Source: QALR01 sp045124015
GTDB taxonomy: Bacteria > Bacillota > Clostridia > Oscillospirales > CAG-272
Length of the DNA: 28,111 bases
Assembly (NCBI GenBank): GCA_045124015.1
Contig: JBGVLA010000172.1
Span: forward strand, 1-28,111
Direction of reading: 5' to 3'
The position numbers and the translations under genes were made by a program. Positions 1 through 6,667 of this stretch are shown piece by piece (position 1 is the first letter of the stretch; the number at the start of each line of letters is the position of its first letter). The notes below the pieces were generated by a model. That model worked only from the letters and a program-made list of their open reading frames with translations, was not told the DNA's origin and searched no databases.

Positions 1-249
1 ATAGGACGCTGTTACGAAACGGGAAGCACGGTAAACAGAAATATGCAAACCGCTTTGGAATATTATGTAAAGGCTGCCGAACTAAACAATTTAGATGCTA
101 TGTTTAACTTGGGGTGCAACTACATCAATCTGGGTCCTTGCGGATATGAGCTTGCAAAAAAATATTTTTCCGCTGCAGCCAAACAAGGACATCATCATGC
201 ACAAATGGCAATTTCACATTTCAATAAAATGCAAAATGATACAAAATAA
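1..249 (+). CDS. Sel1-repeat (TPR-like) protein, C-terminal fragment
   Basis: The frame is open from the first base of the window, so this is the 3' end of a longer gene; the ATG at 43 is internal. The 82 visible residues contain Sel1-type helical repeats: a G-R-C-Y-E-x-G segment, then A-x-E-Y-Y-x-K-A-A-E-L, then D-A-M-F-N-L-G-C-N-Y followed by A-K-K-Y-F-x-A-A-A-K-Q-G and H-A-Q-M. Sel1 repeats are protein-interaction solenoids of about 36 residues; they do not by themselves give a function. The protein ends in a short polar tail. The missing N-terminus could hold other domains. A convergent minus-strand gene ends 58 bases downstream. Confidence 0.8.
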   Translation: MGRCYETGSTVNRNMQTALEYYVKAAELNNLDAMFNLGCNYINLGPCGYELAKKYFSAAAKQGHHHAQMAISHFNKMQNDTK

Positions 250-285
250 AAGAAAAACCGCAACCTTGAAATGCAAAGTTGCGGT
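250..285 (-). terminator. Rho-independent terminator of the GNAT gene
   Basis: An 8-bp stem (ACCGCAAC at 257-264 with GTTGCGGT at 278-285) is followed on the minus strand by a T-rich tract (GGTTTTTCTTTT). It lies 22 bases past the stop codon of the minus-strand acetyltransferase. On the plus strand no T-run follows, so it serves the minus-strand transcript best. Confidence 0.7.
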
Positions 286-307
286 GGGAAGAAACGAATG
301 ACAAAAA

Positions 308-739
308 TCAATTTTTCAAATATCTGTAATTCAGTAGTTCTTCCTCTTTTGAAACACAATGAAAATTCATCTTTTCAAATAGCTTGATCGATGCCACATT
401 CGTATCCTCAATGGAAACTTCAATTTGATCGTAAGCAAGCGGTAATTTTCCGTTTTGGATATCTTGCAAGATCATCTCGCCAAAGCCTTTCCTCTGATAC
501 GCGGGAATGATCATAATATCCATATATAATATATGATCCACGATCTCACAATGCGTTGCGCCAACAAGTCGTCCTTGTTCATACGCTTTGAAATAAAACA
601 CGTTTTCATTTGACGTTACGTATTGCCAATAGTTTTTCTCGTCAATGCTGATGAAGCGCGCGACCTCGGGAAGCTTCAAAATCATGGTCAAATATGGGAT
701 ATCGGGGTCATCTATGCTGAAAATACGCTTATAACGCAT
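308..739 (-). CDS. GNAT family N-acetyltransferase
   Basis: A 143-residue protein with the layout of a GNAT acetyltransferase: a beta strand with G-R-L-V-G-A-T-H (about residues 56-63), strand D-I-M-I-I-P, then the acetyl-CoA pyrophosphate-binding motif A-Y-Q-R-K-G-F-G (the Q/R-x-x-G-x-G/A signature), and a late segment N-V-A-S-I-K-L-F-E-K-M-N-F typical of the last helix and strand. The substrate cannot be read from sequence. The start is supported by AAGGAGG seven bases upstream. It lies 30 bases downstream of the sialidase-like gene on the same strand, so the two are probably cotranscribed. Confidence 0.85.
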   Translation of the reverse strand: MRYKRIFSIDDPDIPYLTMILKLPEVARFISIDEKNYWQYVTSNENVFYFKAYEQGRLVGATHCEIVDHILYMDIMIIPAYQRKGFGEMILQDIQNGKLPLAYDQIEVSIEDTNVASIKLFEKMNFHCVSKEEELLNYRYLKN

Positions 740-769
740 TGGCGTCCTCCTTGGGTATTGATGCGATGA

Positions 770-1885
770 TCAAAAATCCAATTCTCCGATCTCTACCTTC
801 GTGATCTTTGTCCCATTCAGACAGATCGGCGTATCATCACTATGATAATATGCAACGAGGAACCCATCTTTCGTTTCGATGACCGCAGGGTAACAATAGC
901 TGTTTTTCGTATCGCTTTCCAGCAATCTGCATTTCAGAGAAAAGGGGAGATAACCGCCGTCTCGAAACGAAGAACGCATATCAACGAAAGAAAGTCCTCC
1001 GTCATCGCTGACCGCCAGAACGAAGGGAGTTCTTTTGGGGCTTTTCCAATTCTCGAAGTCTTCTATGAGACAATGGTAACCGATCGGATTGAAGATAGCT
1101 ACCGTTCTGCCGTGAACCGAAGAAACCTGCATGGGGGAATCGGGCGACGTAAAGCGGAACGCGGGCGTAACCTCTCCGAAGCTGATACCGCCGTCATCGG
1201 AAAAGCATTGATACTGATGCCCATAGGCAGTTCGGCAAAACATCCAAAGTCTGCCGTCGGGAAGCTCGTAGAGTCCCGGCTCTTGAAGTTGCGTATTATC
1301 ATGATAAGGAGAACGCACGAATCCATCGATTTGGTGAAAGGTTCTGCCGTCATCATCCGAATAGCACACGGTCAACATTCCTGCGGAGAGCCGTCTGCCG
1401 GATTCTCCGTGATATGCTGCGGGAAAAAGAATTCTGCCGTTTTTCAATCGGATCAATCTGTCGTTATTCACGCAGTAATATCCATCCTTGTTTACACAAA
1501 GGATAGGCTCCGAGAACGTTTTCCCTTCATCTGAGGAGCGAACGAAATACGGCATACACAAAAGCTTGTCATCATTCATCGATTTGCGAAGATATAAAAC
1601 ACCAAGATCACCGTTTTCAAGGCGGATCAGGCTTGCCGACATGAGATTGAGCGCATCTTTATCTTTTTCAATCAAGATACGACTTTCTGACCAGGTTTCT
1701 CCTTCATCATAGGAATCAATCGCTTCAAGTCTTGCAATGGAATGGTCAGTCCAATCATCGCCGTAATACTTCGTATAAACGCACATGATACCCCCATCCC
1801 GAAGTCTGATGAACGAACATTCTCCGTTTCTGGGGTTGTGTTTTCCTGTTCTGAGAAAGCATACCTCTCTGCCTATTTGTTTCAT
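770..1885 (-). CDS. Sialidase-like BNR/Asp-box protein (exo-alpha-sialidase fold)
   Basis: A 371-residue six-bladed beta-propeller candidate. Five Asp-box motifs (S-x-D-x-G-x-T/S-W/F) are visible at about residues 58-65 (SYDEGETW), 117-124 (SSDEGKTF), 176-183 (SDDDGRTF), 229-236 (SDDGGISF) and 293-300 (SDDGGLSF). Sialidases cleave terminal sialic acids, but many members of this fold act on other glycans, and I do not see a clear N-terminal R-I-P motif. There is no signal peptide or membrane segment, so the protein should be cytoplasmic and act on imported oligosaccharides. AAAGGAG precedes the ATG by 10 bases. The gene starts 66 bases past the tRNA-Ser terminator and no convincing promoter of its own is visible; read-through is possible. 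Confidence 0.8.
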   Translation of the reverse strand: MKQIGREVCFLRTGKHNPRNGECSFIRLRDGGIMCVYTKYYGDDWTDHSIARLEAIDSYDEGETWSESRILIEKDKDALNLMSASLIRLENGDLGVLYLRKSMNDDKLLCMPYFVRSSDEGKTFSEPILCVNKDGYYCVNNDRLIRLKNGRILFPAAYHGESGRRLSAGMLTVCYSDDDGRTFHQIDGFVRSPYHDNTQLQEPGLYELPDGRLWMFCRTAYGHQYQCFSDDGGISFGEVTPAFRFTSPDSPMQVSSVHGRTVAIFNPIGYHCLIEDFENWKSPKRTPFVLAVSDDGGLSFVDMRSSFRDGGYLPFSLKCRLLESDTKNSYCYPAVIETKDGFLVAYYHSDDTPICLNGTKITKVEIGELDF

Positions 1886-1951
1886 TGCGCTGATCTCCTT
1901 TCAATTTTTGGGGAATTTCCTCCATGTTTTGAATACCCGCGAATTTTATTG

Positions 1952-1984
1952 AAAAAAAAAGCACACATTTGAAAAAATGTGTGC
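1952..1984 (-). terminator. Rho-independent terminator of tRNA-Ser
   Basis: A perfect 10-bp stem (GCACACATTT with AAATGTGTGC, 1961-1984 with a 4-base loop) followed on the minus strand by nine T (1952-1960). It begins seven bases past the CCA end of the tRNA. Confidence 0.9.
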
Positions 1985-1990
1985 TTTTTC

Positions 1991-2081
1991 TGGCGGAGAA
2001 GGAGAGATTCGAACTCTCGAACCGTTTTACCGGTTACACGATTTCCAGTCGTGCGCCCTCGACCAGCTAGGCGACTTCTCC
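1991..2081 (-). tRNA. tRNA-Ser (anticodon GGA)
   Basis: The 91-nt minus-strand sequence folds as a class II tRNA. The acceptor stem pairs GGAGAAG with CTTCTCC, followed by discriminator G and an encoded CCA (1991-1993). The anticodon stem CACGA/TCGTG frames loop CTGGAAA with anticodon GGA, reading UCC and UCU. The long variable arm (ACCGGTAAAACGGT) is the serine hallmark, and the T arm contains GTTCGAATC. It is a single-gene transcription unit with its own promoter and terminator. Confidence 0.97.
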
Positions 2082-2093
2082 ATATTCTTTTGT

Positions 2094-2146
2094 GCCGTCT
2101 CGCTTGACGGCTTAGATATTCTATCACAAACATATTTATTTGTCAA
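2094..2146 (-). promoter_or_regulatory. Promoter and leader hairpin of tRNA-Ser
   Basis: On the minus strand, -35 TTGACA (2141-2146) and -10 TAGAAT (2118-2123) are separated by exactly 17 bases, a near-consensus vegetative promoter. The short 5' leader contains a GCCGTC/GACGGC hairpin (2094-2111), which would sit just before the mature tRNA 5' end and may guide processing. Confidence 0.85.
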
Positions 2147-2202
2147 TACCTTTTTCAAAGTTTTTTAGATTTTTTTGTATTTTATTTTCAAAAAAAGAAA
2201 AT

Positions 2203-2217
2203 CAAGAATTATTCCTA
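2203..2217. promoter_or_regulatory. Upstream Per-box-like operator
   Basis: CAAGAATTATTCCTA has the 7-1-7 inverted-repeat form with central AAT-N-ATT of Per/Fur-family boxes. It lies 17 bases before the perR -35 element, and 13 of its 15 bases match the second box at 2268-2282. Assignment to PerR is inferred from position and symmetry. Confidence 0.55.
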
Positions 2218-2234
2218 TTTTTTCAAAAAACCTA

Positions 2235-2262
2235 TTGACAAATTCGAATTTTATGCTATAAT
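2235..2262 (+). promoter_or_regulatory. perR promoter
   Basis: -35 TTGACA (2235-2240) and -10 TATAAT (2257-2262), both perfect consensus, with a 16-base spacer. Transcription would start near 2269, inside the second operator-like box, so a bound repressor would block initiation. Confidence 0.85.
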
Positions 2263-2267
2263 AAAAA

Positions 2268-2282
2268 CAGGAATGATTCCTA
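2268..2282. promoter_or_regulatory. Downstream Per-box-like operator at the transcription start
   Basis: CAGGAATGATTCCTA contains a perfect 6-1-6 palindrome (AGGAAT-G-ATTCCT) and begins five bases after the -10 element. It matches the box at 2203-2217 in 13 of 15 positions, with centres 65 bp apart. The position fits autorepression by the PerR-like product. Confidence 0.6.
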
Positions 2283-2295
2283 AGACATTTCAAGA

Positions 2296-2310
2296 AAGGA
2301 CGGTGTCCTT
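2296..2310 (+). promoter_or_regulatory. Hairpin enclosing the perR ribosome binding site
   Basis: AAGGAC (2296-2301), loop GGT, GTCCTT (2305-2310) form a perfect 6-bp stem that takes up the AAAGGA Shine-Dalgarno element of perR, ending four bases before the ATG at 2315. It could damp translation; the stem is short, so the effect may be small. Confidence 0.4.
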
Positions 2311-2314
2311 CCCT

Positions 2315-2683
2315 ATGAAACATTCCAAACAACGCGATGCGATCTTAGAAAATCTGCGTGCTCGATACGATCATCCCACAGCGGAAATGGTCTATTTAAG
2401 CTTGAAAGAAGAAATTCCCAATATCAGTCTCGGAACCGTCTACCGAAATCTCGCTCTTCTTTGTGAGATCGGCGATATCATCAAGGTCGGCGCCTCTGAA
2501 GACGGCAAAGAACATTACGATGGACACACACATCCCCATTCCCATTTCTTCTGTGAAAACTGCAAAGAAATTTATGATTTGGATGTTTTCTTGGATGTTC
2601 AAGCCATTGAAAAAGAACTCGGCGCAGAAATTCATTACGCAAGCAACACATTTTACGGCAAATGCCGCAAATGTCTTGAATAA
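2315..2683 (+). CDS. perR: PerR-like Fur-family peroxide-sensing repressor
   Basis: A 122-residue Fur-family regulator: N-terminal winged helix (with N-I-S-L-G-T-V-Y-R-N-L as recognition helix, about 36-46) and C-terminal metal-binding dimerisation domain. The structural zinc site is C80-x2-C83 and C117-x2-C120. The regulatory metal site has the PerR pattern: H20, D69, H75/H77 and D88 or D90, with Asp where Fur usually has His/Glu. PerR proteins hold Fe2+ and leave DNA when peroxide oxidises a ligand histidine. I chose the ATG at 2315 because an in-frame ATG at 2273 would be almost leaderless and lies inside an operator palindrome. Reverse rubrerythrin follows after 84 bases, the classic peroxide-detoxification pairing in anaerobes. 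Confidence 0.88.
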   Translation: MKHSKQRDAILENLRARYDHPTAEMVYLSLKEEIPNISLGTVYRNLALLCEIGDIIKVGASEDGKEHYDGHTHPHSHFFCENCKEIYDLDVFLDVQAIEKELGAEIHYASNTFYGKCRKCLE

Positions 2684-2767
2684 AGTGAGAAACCCTCGCT
2701 TCCCCAAGACAATCTGAACACTTTGAAAAAATTAAAAAATTTACTTATATTTTTGGAGGATTTTATT

Positions 2768-3316
2768 ATGGCAAAATTCGTATGCAAAGTTTGTGGTTAC
2801 ATTCATGAAGGCGACGCGGCTCCCGCAAGATGCCCCCAGTGTGGCGTTCCCGCTGACAAATTTACAAAGATGGAAGAAAAAGCAATGACTTGGGCTACCG
2901 AACACGTTGTTGGTATCACCGAAGGCGTTTCCGAAGATATCATCAATGATCTTCGTGCAAACTTCAACGGCGAATGCTCCGAAGTTGGTATGTATCTCGC
3001 TATGTCCAGAGTTGCTTTCCGTGAAGGCTACCCCGAAATCGGTCTTTACTGGGAAAAAGCTGCTTTTGAAGAAGCAGAACACGCAGCTAAATTCGCAGAA
3101 ATTCTCGGCGAAGTTGTAACTTCCAGCACCAAGAAGAATCTCGAAATGAGAGTTGACGCTGAAAACGGCGCAACCGCAGGCAAGTTTGATCTCGCAAAAC
3201 GCGCTAAGGCTGCAAACCTCGATGCTATCCATGACACCGTTCATGAAATGGCAAAGGACGAAGCTAGACACGGCAGAGCATTCCAGGGTCTTCTCGAAAG
3301 ATACTTCGGCAAATAA
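2768..3316 (+). CDS. rbr: Reverse rubrerythrin (rubredoxin-ferritin-like peroxidase)
   Basis: A 182-residue protein with a rubredoxin-like Fe(SCys)4 domain at the N-terminus (C6-x2-C9 and C22-x2-C25) followed by a ferritin-like four-helix di-iron domain. Di-iron ligand segments are visible: G-E-C-S-E, then F-E-E-A-E-H, then K-D-E-A-R-H near the C-terminus. The domain order is the reverse of classical rubrerythrin, as in clostridial reverse rubrerythrins, which reduce H2O2 (and O2) with electrons from NAD(P)H via partner proteins. The start at 2768 follows GGAGG by 8 bases; an in-frame ATG at 2723 lacks a site. It lies downstream of perR, most likely cotranscribed, and ends before a strong terminator. 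Confidence 0.93.
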   Translation: MAKFVCKVCGYIHEGDAAPARCPQCGVPADKFTKMEEKAMTWATEHVVGITEGVSEDIINDLRANFNGECSEVGMYLAMSRVAFREGYPEIGLYWEKAAFEEAEHAAKFAEILGEVVTSSTKKNLEMRVDAENGATAGKFDLAKRAKAANLDAIHDTVHEMAKDEARHGRAFQGLLERYFGK

Positions 3317-3432
3317 GCGGCATATTGCCGCACCCTAAAGCCGCCCATTGCAAGTGTAGTCTGACACCAATCGAATACAAACGGCGGAAACAGGATGCAG
3401 ATATCAGTTAAAAAGGCTAAAAGTTTCTTCAT
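3241..3432 (-). CDS. Possible small hydrophobic protein (doubtful)
   Basis: A 63-codon minus-strand frame starts M-K-K-L-L-A-F-L and has a hydrophobic stretch (about residues 4-20). AAGGAG sits six bases before the ATG, an ideal ribosome binding site. Against it: its last 25 codons lie antisense to the rubrerythrin 3' end, the sequence C-terminal of the hydrophobic part looks unstructured, no promoter is seen, and a hairpin lies just upstream. It could be the third gene after the XRE regulator, or chance. Confidence 0.25.
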   Translation of the reverse strand: MKKLLAFLTDICILFPPFVFDWCQTTLAMGGFRVRQYAAYLPKYLSRRPWNALPCLASSFAIS

Positions 3433-3444
3433 AAACGACTCCTT

Positions 3445-3480
3445 GAAAGGGAACGACGAAAGTCGTTCCCTTTCATTTTT
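3445..3480 (+). terminator. Rho-independent terminator of perR-rubrerythrin
   Basis: A perfect 13-bp stem (3445-3457 with 3462-3474) closed by a GAAA tetraloop and followed by ATTTTT on the plus strand. It lies 128 bases past the rubrerythrin stop codon. Confidence 0.85.
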
Positions 3481-3506
3481 AACTTTCTCAGCGTATTGAA
3501 TTTCGA

Positions 3507-4118
3507 TTATTCCTTGCTCAATACTTTTTTCTGCCAAGACATTTTTCCGCACTTCGGGCAACGCATATATCTGGTTCTACCCATATGCATAGCTCCGAAT
3601 ACACTGCCATATTTGGGAATATGTCTGTGTCCACACTTTTGACATTCATAGTAGCCTGCTTTTTGCTCGATTTTTAATGCGAACGGTGTTGCGAGCAAAA
3701 GAGGAAGCAGACAAAGCCCCACGAGCAATCCGCCTTTCCATTCCGCCATCGGCACGATACTTACGATCACGATCGCGGCGATAAGCGGCAAAACAGCAAC
3801 GATGCCCAAGACGATTTCCAAGTTGAGCAATCTCCTGTCAGCTTCTTCCTTTTGCTTGACCATTTCAAGCAAATTGTTTTCCATTTCTTTGTCGTAACGT
3901 TCCATGGTAACTACCTCCCCACTTAATAAATCGTTTACGGTGATTTTAAGAATATCACAAAGTTCAAGCATGATGGAAGAATCCGGAATGGATTTTCCCG
4001 TTTCCCATTTCGATACAGCCCGATCTGTGATATTCAGTTTTTCTGCCAACTGCATTTGTGTCAGGTTGACTTTTTTTCTGCATTCGGAAATGAATTTTCC
4101 GATTTTGATTTGGTCCAT
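3507..4118 (-). CDS. Membrane-anchored XRE regulator with C-terminal zinc ribbon
   Basis: A 203-residue protein with three parts: an XRE/Cro helix-turn-helix (about 5-62, with L-T-Q-M-Q-L-A-E-K-L and R-A-V-S-K-W-E-T-G), two adjacent transmembrane helices (about 101-122 and 129-147), and a C-terminal zinc ribbon with C159-x2-C162 and C187-x2-C190. The arrangement suggests a transcription regulator held at the membrane; what it senses is unknown. The start at 4118 is set by AAGGAGG six bases upstream; the longer frame reaching 4202 has no ribosome binding site. An imperfect inverted repeat lies 55 bases upstream of the start. It is convergent with the perR-rubrerythrin unit. Confidence 0.85.
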   Translation of the reverse strand: MDQIKIGKFISECRKKVNLTQMQLAEKLNITDRAVSKWETGKSIPDSSIMLELCDILKITVNDLLSGEVVTMERYDKEMENNLLEMVKQKEEADRRLLNLEIVLGIVAVLPLIAAIVIVSIVPMAEWKGGLLVGLCLLPLLLATPFALKIEQKAGYYECQKCGHRHIPKYGSVFGAMHMGRTRYMRCPKCGKMSWQKKVLSKE

Positions 4119-4172
4119 GAGATACCTCCTTTCATCTCCAATATACACGAAAAAACGCAAAAAATACACACA

Positions 4173-4205
4173 CCGTCGGTTGAAGGGGGAGATATCAACC
4201 AACGG
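4173..4205 (-). promoter_or_regulatory. Inverted repeat upstream of the XRE gene
   Basis: CCGTCGGTTGA (4173-4183) and TCAACCAACGG (4195-4205) are inverted repeats of 11 bases with one mismatch. As minus-strand RNA the mismatch is a G-U pair, giving a continuous 11-bp stem with an 11-base loop. It may be an operator or leader structure of the XRE gene. Confidence 0.4.
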
Positions 4206-4272
4206 TAGAGTCTAAAATCCCATCTTTTTCGGCGTTTACATGGTCAAAACGATGGATTTTTTGGACATAGGC

Positions 4273-4304
4273 AAAAACACGAAACGTCTCCGTTTCGTGT
4301 TTTT
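4273..4304 (-). terminator. Terminator of the sugar operon (bidirectional form)
   Basis: A 14-bp stem (4273-4286 with 4291-4304, loop TCTC) begins five bases past the stop codon of the last dehydrogenase gene. A and T runs are part of the stem on both sides, so it could act in either direction. Confidence 0.8.
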
Positions 4305-4308
4305 TGCT

Positions 4309-5481
4309 TTATGTCCATTGCGTATCCCAACGGGATTTATAAGCAAATTGTACGCTTTCTCTCATTTCGGAATGAGGGCGAGACTGCTCCATATCTGCTT
4401 TTTCACGAAGCATCGTTTCAAAAAGGACCTCATCCATAGGAAGCAAGATTTCGTTTCTCGTCCAAGAGGAAAGATACGCCGCATTGGAAAGAGAAAGCTC
4501 GTTTATCGCTTCATAGCCCGATGCGATCAGCGCTTCTCCACGCAAAATATGCGCGGCAAAATTCGCTAAGATCGCAATATGGCCATTCCGCTTTTCCTCA
4601 TAATATTCTGCGGTCGTAATTTCGTTTTGAACGGAATCTGCGGAATAACGGTATTCCCTTTCGTCCATCGAAAGTTTTGTATGCGTCAGCTTGCCGTTTT
4701 CGACGACGAGCTTACCTTTTGTTCCTGCGATCTCCAAGCGATTCGTACCGGGATATTCCCCCGTCGTGGTGAGAAAGACCGCCGTCGCACCGTTTTCGTA
4801 CCTTGCAAATAAGCTGACATCGTCTTCGACCTCAATATGATGATATTTGCCCTCGTCGCACTTCGCATAGACCGCAGAAGGCATACCGCATATCCATTGC
4901 AAAAGATCCAAATTGTGCGGTGCTTGATTGATGAGAACACCGCCGCCCTCGCCGCTCCAAGTGGCGCGCCATGTTCCCGAATCGTAATAGCTTTGCTTGC
5001 GATACCAATTCGTAATGATCCAAACGATGCGCTTCAGCTCGCCAAGCTCGCCCGAGGAAACGATCTCATGGGCTTTGCGAAAAAGCGTATTCGTACGCTG
5101 ATTGAACATCACACCGAACGCTTTTCCGCTTTCCTTTGCCGAGCGCATCATCTCACGAACAGCAAAGCAGGAGACGCCTGCCGGCTTCTCCGTCAAAACG
5201 TGCAGTCCTGCCGCAAAGGCTTTTTGCGCGATAGGCGGATGGAAATAATGCGGTGTGGCAATGATGATCGCCTCCGCAAGACCGCTTGCAAGAAGCGCAT
5301 CCGCGTCCTCAAAAACGGGGATATCGGGATAAAGCGCTTGGATCTCCTCTCGTCTTTTCGGGTTGTTATCGCAAAGCGCGGCAAGGACCATGCCCTCTAC
5401 ATTTCCTTGCGAGATCGCCGCGGCGTGTGCCGAGCCAATATTGCCGACACCGATGATACCGATTTTTATATACGCTTTCAT
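4309..5481 (-). CDS. Gfo/Idh/MocA family oxidoreductase (copy 2)
   Basis: A 390-residue NAD(P)-dependent sugar dehydrogenase of the Gfo/Idh/MocA family. The N-terminal Rossmann fold shows G11-V-G-N-I-G16, and the E-K-P motif at 98-100 carries the conserved Lys. The C-terminal alpha/beta substrate domain includes W-S-G-E-G-G-G and N-Q-A-P-H-N-L-D, where the His is the family's usual catalytic candidate. It is clearly paralogous to the gene just upstream, sharing W-R-A-T-W-S-G-E-G-G-G and I-E-V-E-D-D-V. The start at 5481 lies one base after the upstream TGA, indicating translational coupling; an alternative ATG at 5502 overlaps the upstream gene. Substrate is unknown; partners suggest oxidation of a sugar or cyclitol hydroxyl. 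Confidence 0.9.
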   Translation of the reverse strand: MKAYIKIGIIGVGNIGSAHAAAISQGNVEGMVLAALCDNNPKRREEIQALYPDIPVFEDADALLASGLAEAIIIATPHYFHPPIAQKAFAAGLHVLTEKPAGVSCFAVREMMRSAKESGKAFGVMFNQRTNTLFRKAHEIVSSGELGELKRIVWIITNWYRKQSYYDSGTWRATWSGEGGGVLINQAPHNLDLLQWICGMPSAVYAKCDEGKYHHIEVEDDVSLFARYENGATAVFLTTTGEYPGTNRLEIAGTKGKLVVENGKLTHTKLSMDEREYRYSADSVQNEITTAEYYEEKRNGHIAILANFAAHILRGEALIASGYEAINELSLSNAAYLSSWTRNEILLPMDEVLFETMLREKADMEQSRPHSEMRESVQFAYKSRWDTQWT

Positions 5482-5482
5482 A

Positions 5483-6652
5483 TCAAGAACCAAACGTATC
5501 ACTCATATCGGCGGCAATCGTTTCCGTAACGTTTGTTTTTCTTCTCGACGTTGCAACGCGCTTCATCAGTTCTTCATAATAGCGTTCATGATCAAATTCC
5601 GTGATATCCACAGTTTCGTTCATCCACGCAGAATAGTGCATCGCGTTGGAGATGGAAAGACCGTTGATGCCTTCAATGCCCTCGGCAACGAGCGGCGTAC
5701 CATGCAAAATCGCCGAAGCAAACGCATTCATGACGCCCTTATGCTGCGGATTTTCGCCGTCGGTCTCCACTTCCGTCTTCTGGAATTTCGGCTGACCGAA
5801 GGGATTTTTGTTCGTCGCGGAAAATTCAGGCTCGCTGATTTCGGATTTCCACATCGTAAGGCGGTTATCCTCCGCAACAAGCTTACCCTTTTCCATCGAA
5901 ATTTCAAAGCGGTTCGTCCCTGGTGCATCGCCTGTTGTCGTGATGAAAACGCCTGTCGCGCCGTTTTCATATTCCACGTATGCCGTTACGTCGTCCTCGA
6001 CCTCGATATCATGCCATTTACCGAAATGCAAATGCGCGTGAACCTTTTTCGGCATACCGCATATCCACTGCCAAAGGTCGAGATTATGCGGACATTGATT
6101 CAGCAGAACACCGCCGCCCTCGCCGCTCCAAGTGGCGCGCCAATCGCCCGAATCATAATACGCCTGTGCGCGATACCAGTTGGTAATGAGCCAGTTCGTG
6201 CGCTTGATGGCGCCAAGCTCGCCGCTTTTGACGATCTCTCGCATCTTACGATAAATGCAGTTCGTTCTCTGATTCATCATGATACCAAAGACCACGTCAT
6301 GCTTTTTGGCACATTCGTTCATTTCAAGAACCTGCTTGGTGTAAACACCTGCGGGCTTTTCGATGAGAACGTGAATACCTGCTTCCATCGCCATCATCGC
6401 ATATTTCGGGTGGTCGTAATGCGGAACGGAAACGAGAAGCGAATCGATAAGACCGCTTTCGAGCATTTCCTTCGCATCTGCAAAGGTCGGGAGAGTTTCT
6501 CCTGCAATTTCCTTTGCCCATGCAAGTCTTTCGGGTTTCAGATCGCAGACCGCTCCAAGCATGATCTCGGGGCATTCGCCATTCACGATACGCTTCACGT
6601 GGTCGCCGCCGATGTTACCGACACCTAAAATTCCAAGTCTAATTTTTTCCAT
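5483..6652 (-). CDS. Gfo/Idh/MocA family oxidoreductase (copy 1)
   Basis: A 389-residue member of the Gfo/Idh/MocA family. The Rossmann motif G10-V-G-N-I-G-G16, E-K-P at 98-100 and the N-Q-C-P-H-N-L-D segment place it with NAD(P)-dependent sugar dehydrogenases. It shares its whole layout with the following gene, so the pair arose by tandem duplication and then diverged; this copy has a longer segment around residues 270-300 and an extra C-terminal tail. AAGGA lies nine bases before the ATG, and the upstream isomerase stops 15 bases earlier. Two different dehydrogenases in one operon suggest either two oxidation steps or a redox-neutral oxidation and re-reduction around an isomerisation. Confidence 0.9.
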   Translation of the reverse strand: MEKIRLGILGVGNIGGDHVKRIVNGECPEIMLGAVCDLKPERLAWAKEIAGETLPTFADAKEMLESGLIDSLLVSVPHYDHPKYAMMAMEAGIHVLIEKPAGVYTKQVLEMNECAKKHDVVFGIMMNQRTNCIYRKMREIVKSGELGAIKRTNWLITNWYRAQAYYDSGDWRATWSGEGGGVLLNQCPHNLDLWQWICGMPKKVHAHLHFGKWHDIEVEDDVTAYVEYENGATGVFITTTGDAPGTNRFEISMEKGKLVAEDNRLTMWKSEISEPEFSATNKNPFGQPKFQKTEVETDGENPQHKGVMNAFASAILHGTPLVAEGIEGINGLSISNAMHYSAWMNETVDITEFDHERYYEELMKRVATSRRKTNVTETIAADMSDTFGS

Positions 6653-6667
6653 ATGTCAATCCTTTCT

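Noticed and set aside
2273..2314. Earlier in-frame ATG for perR
   Set aside because: It would be almost leaderless after the promoter and lies in an operator palindrome; the family N-terminus begins at 2315.
2723..2751. TTGAAA-N17-TATATT promoter-like sequence before rubrerythrin
   Set aside because: Transcription would start near 2758, inside the GGAGG site needed for translation, so it is unlikely to drive this gene.
5363..6628. 421-codon plus-strand frame opposite both dehydrogenases
   Set aside because: It spans two well-supported genes in antisense and has no recognisable protein features.
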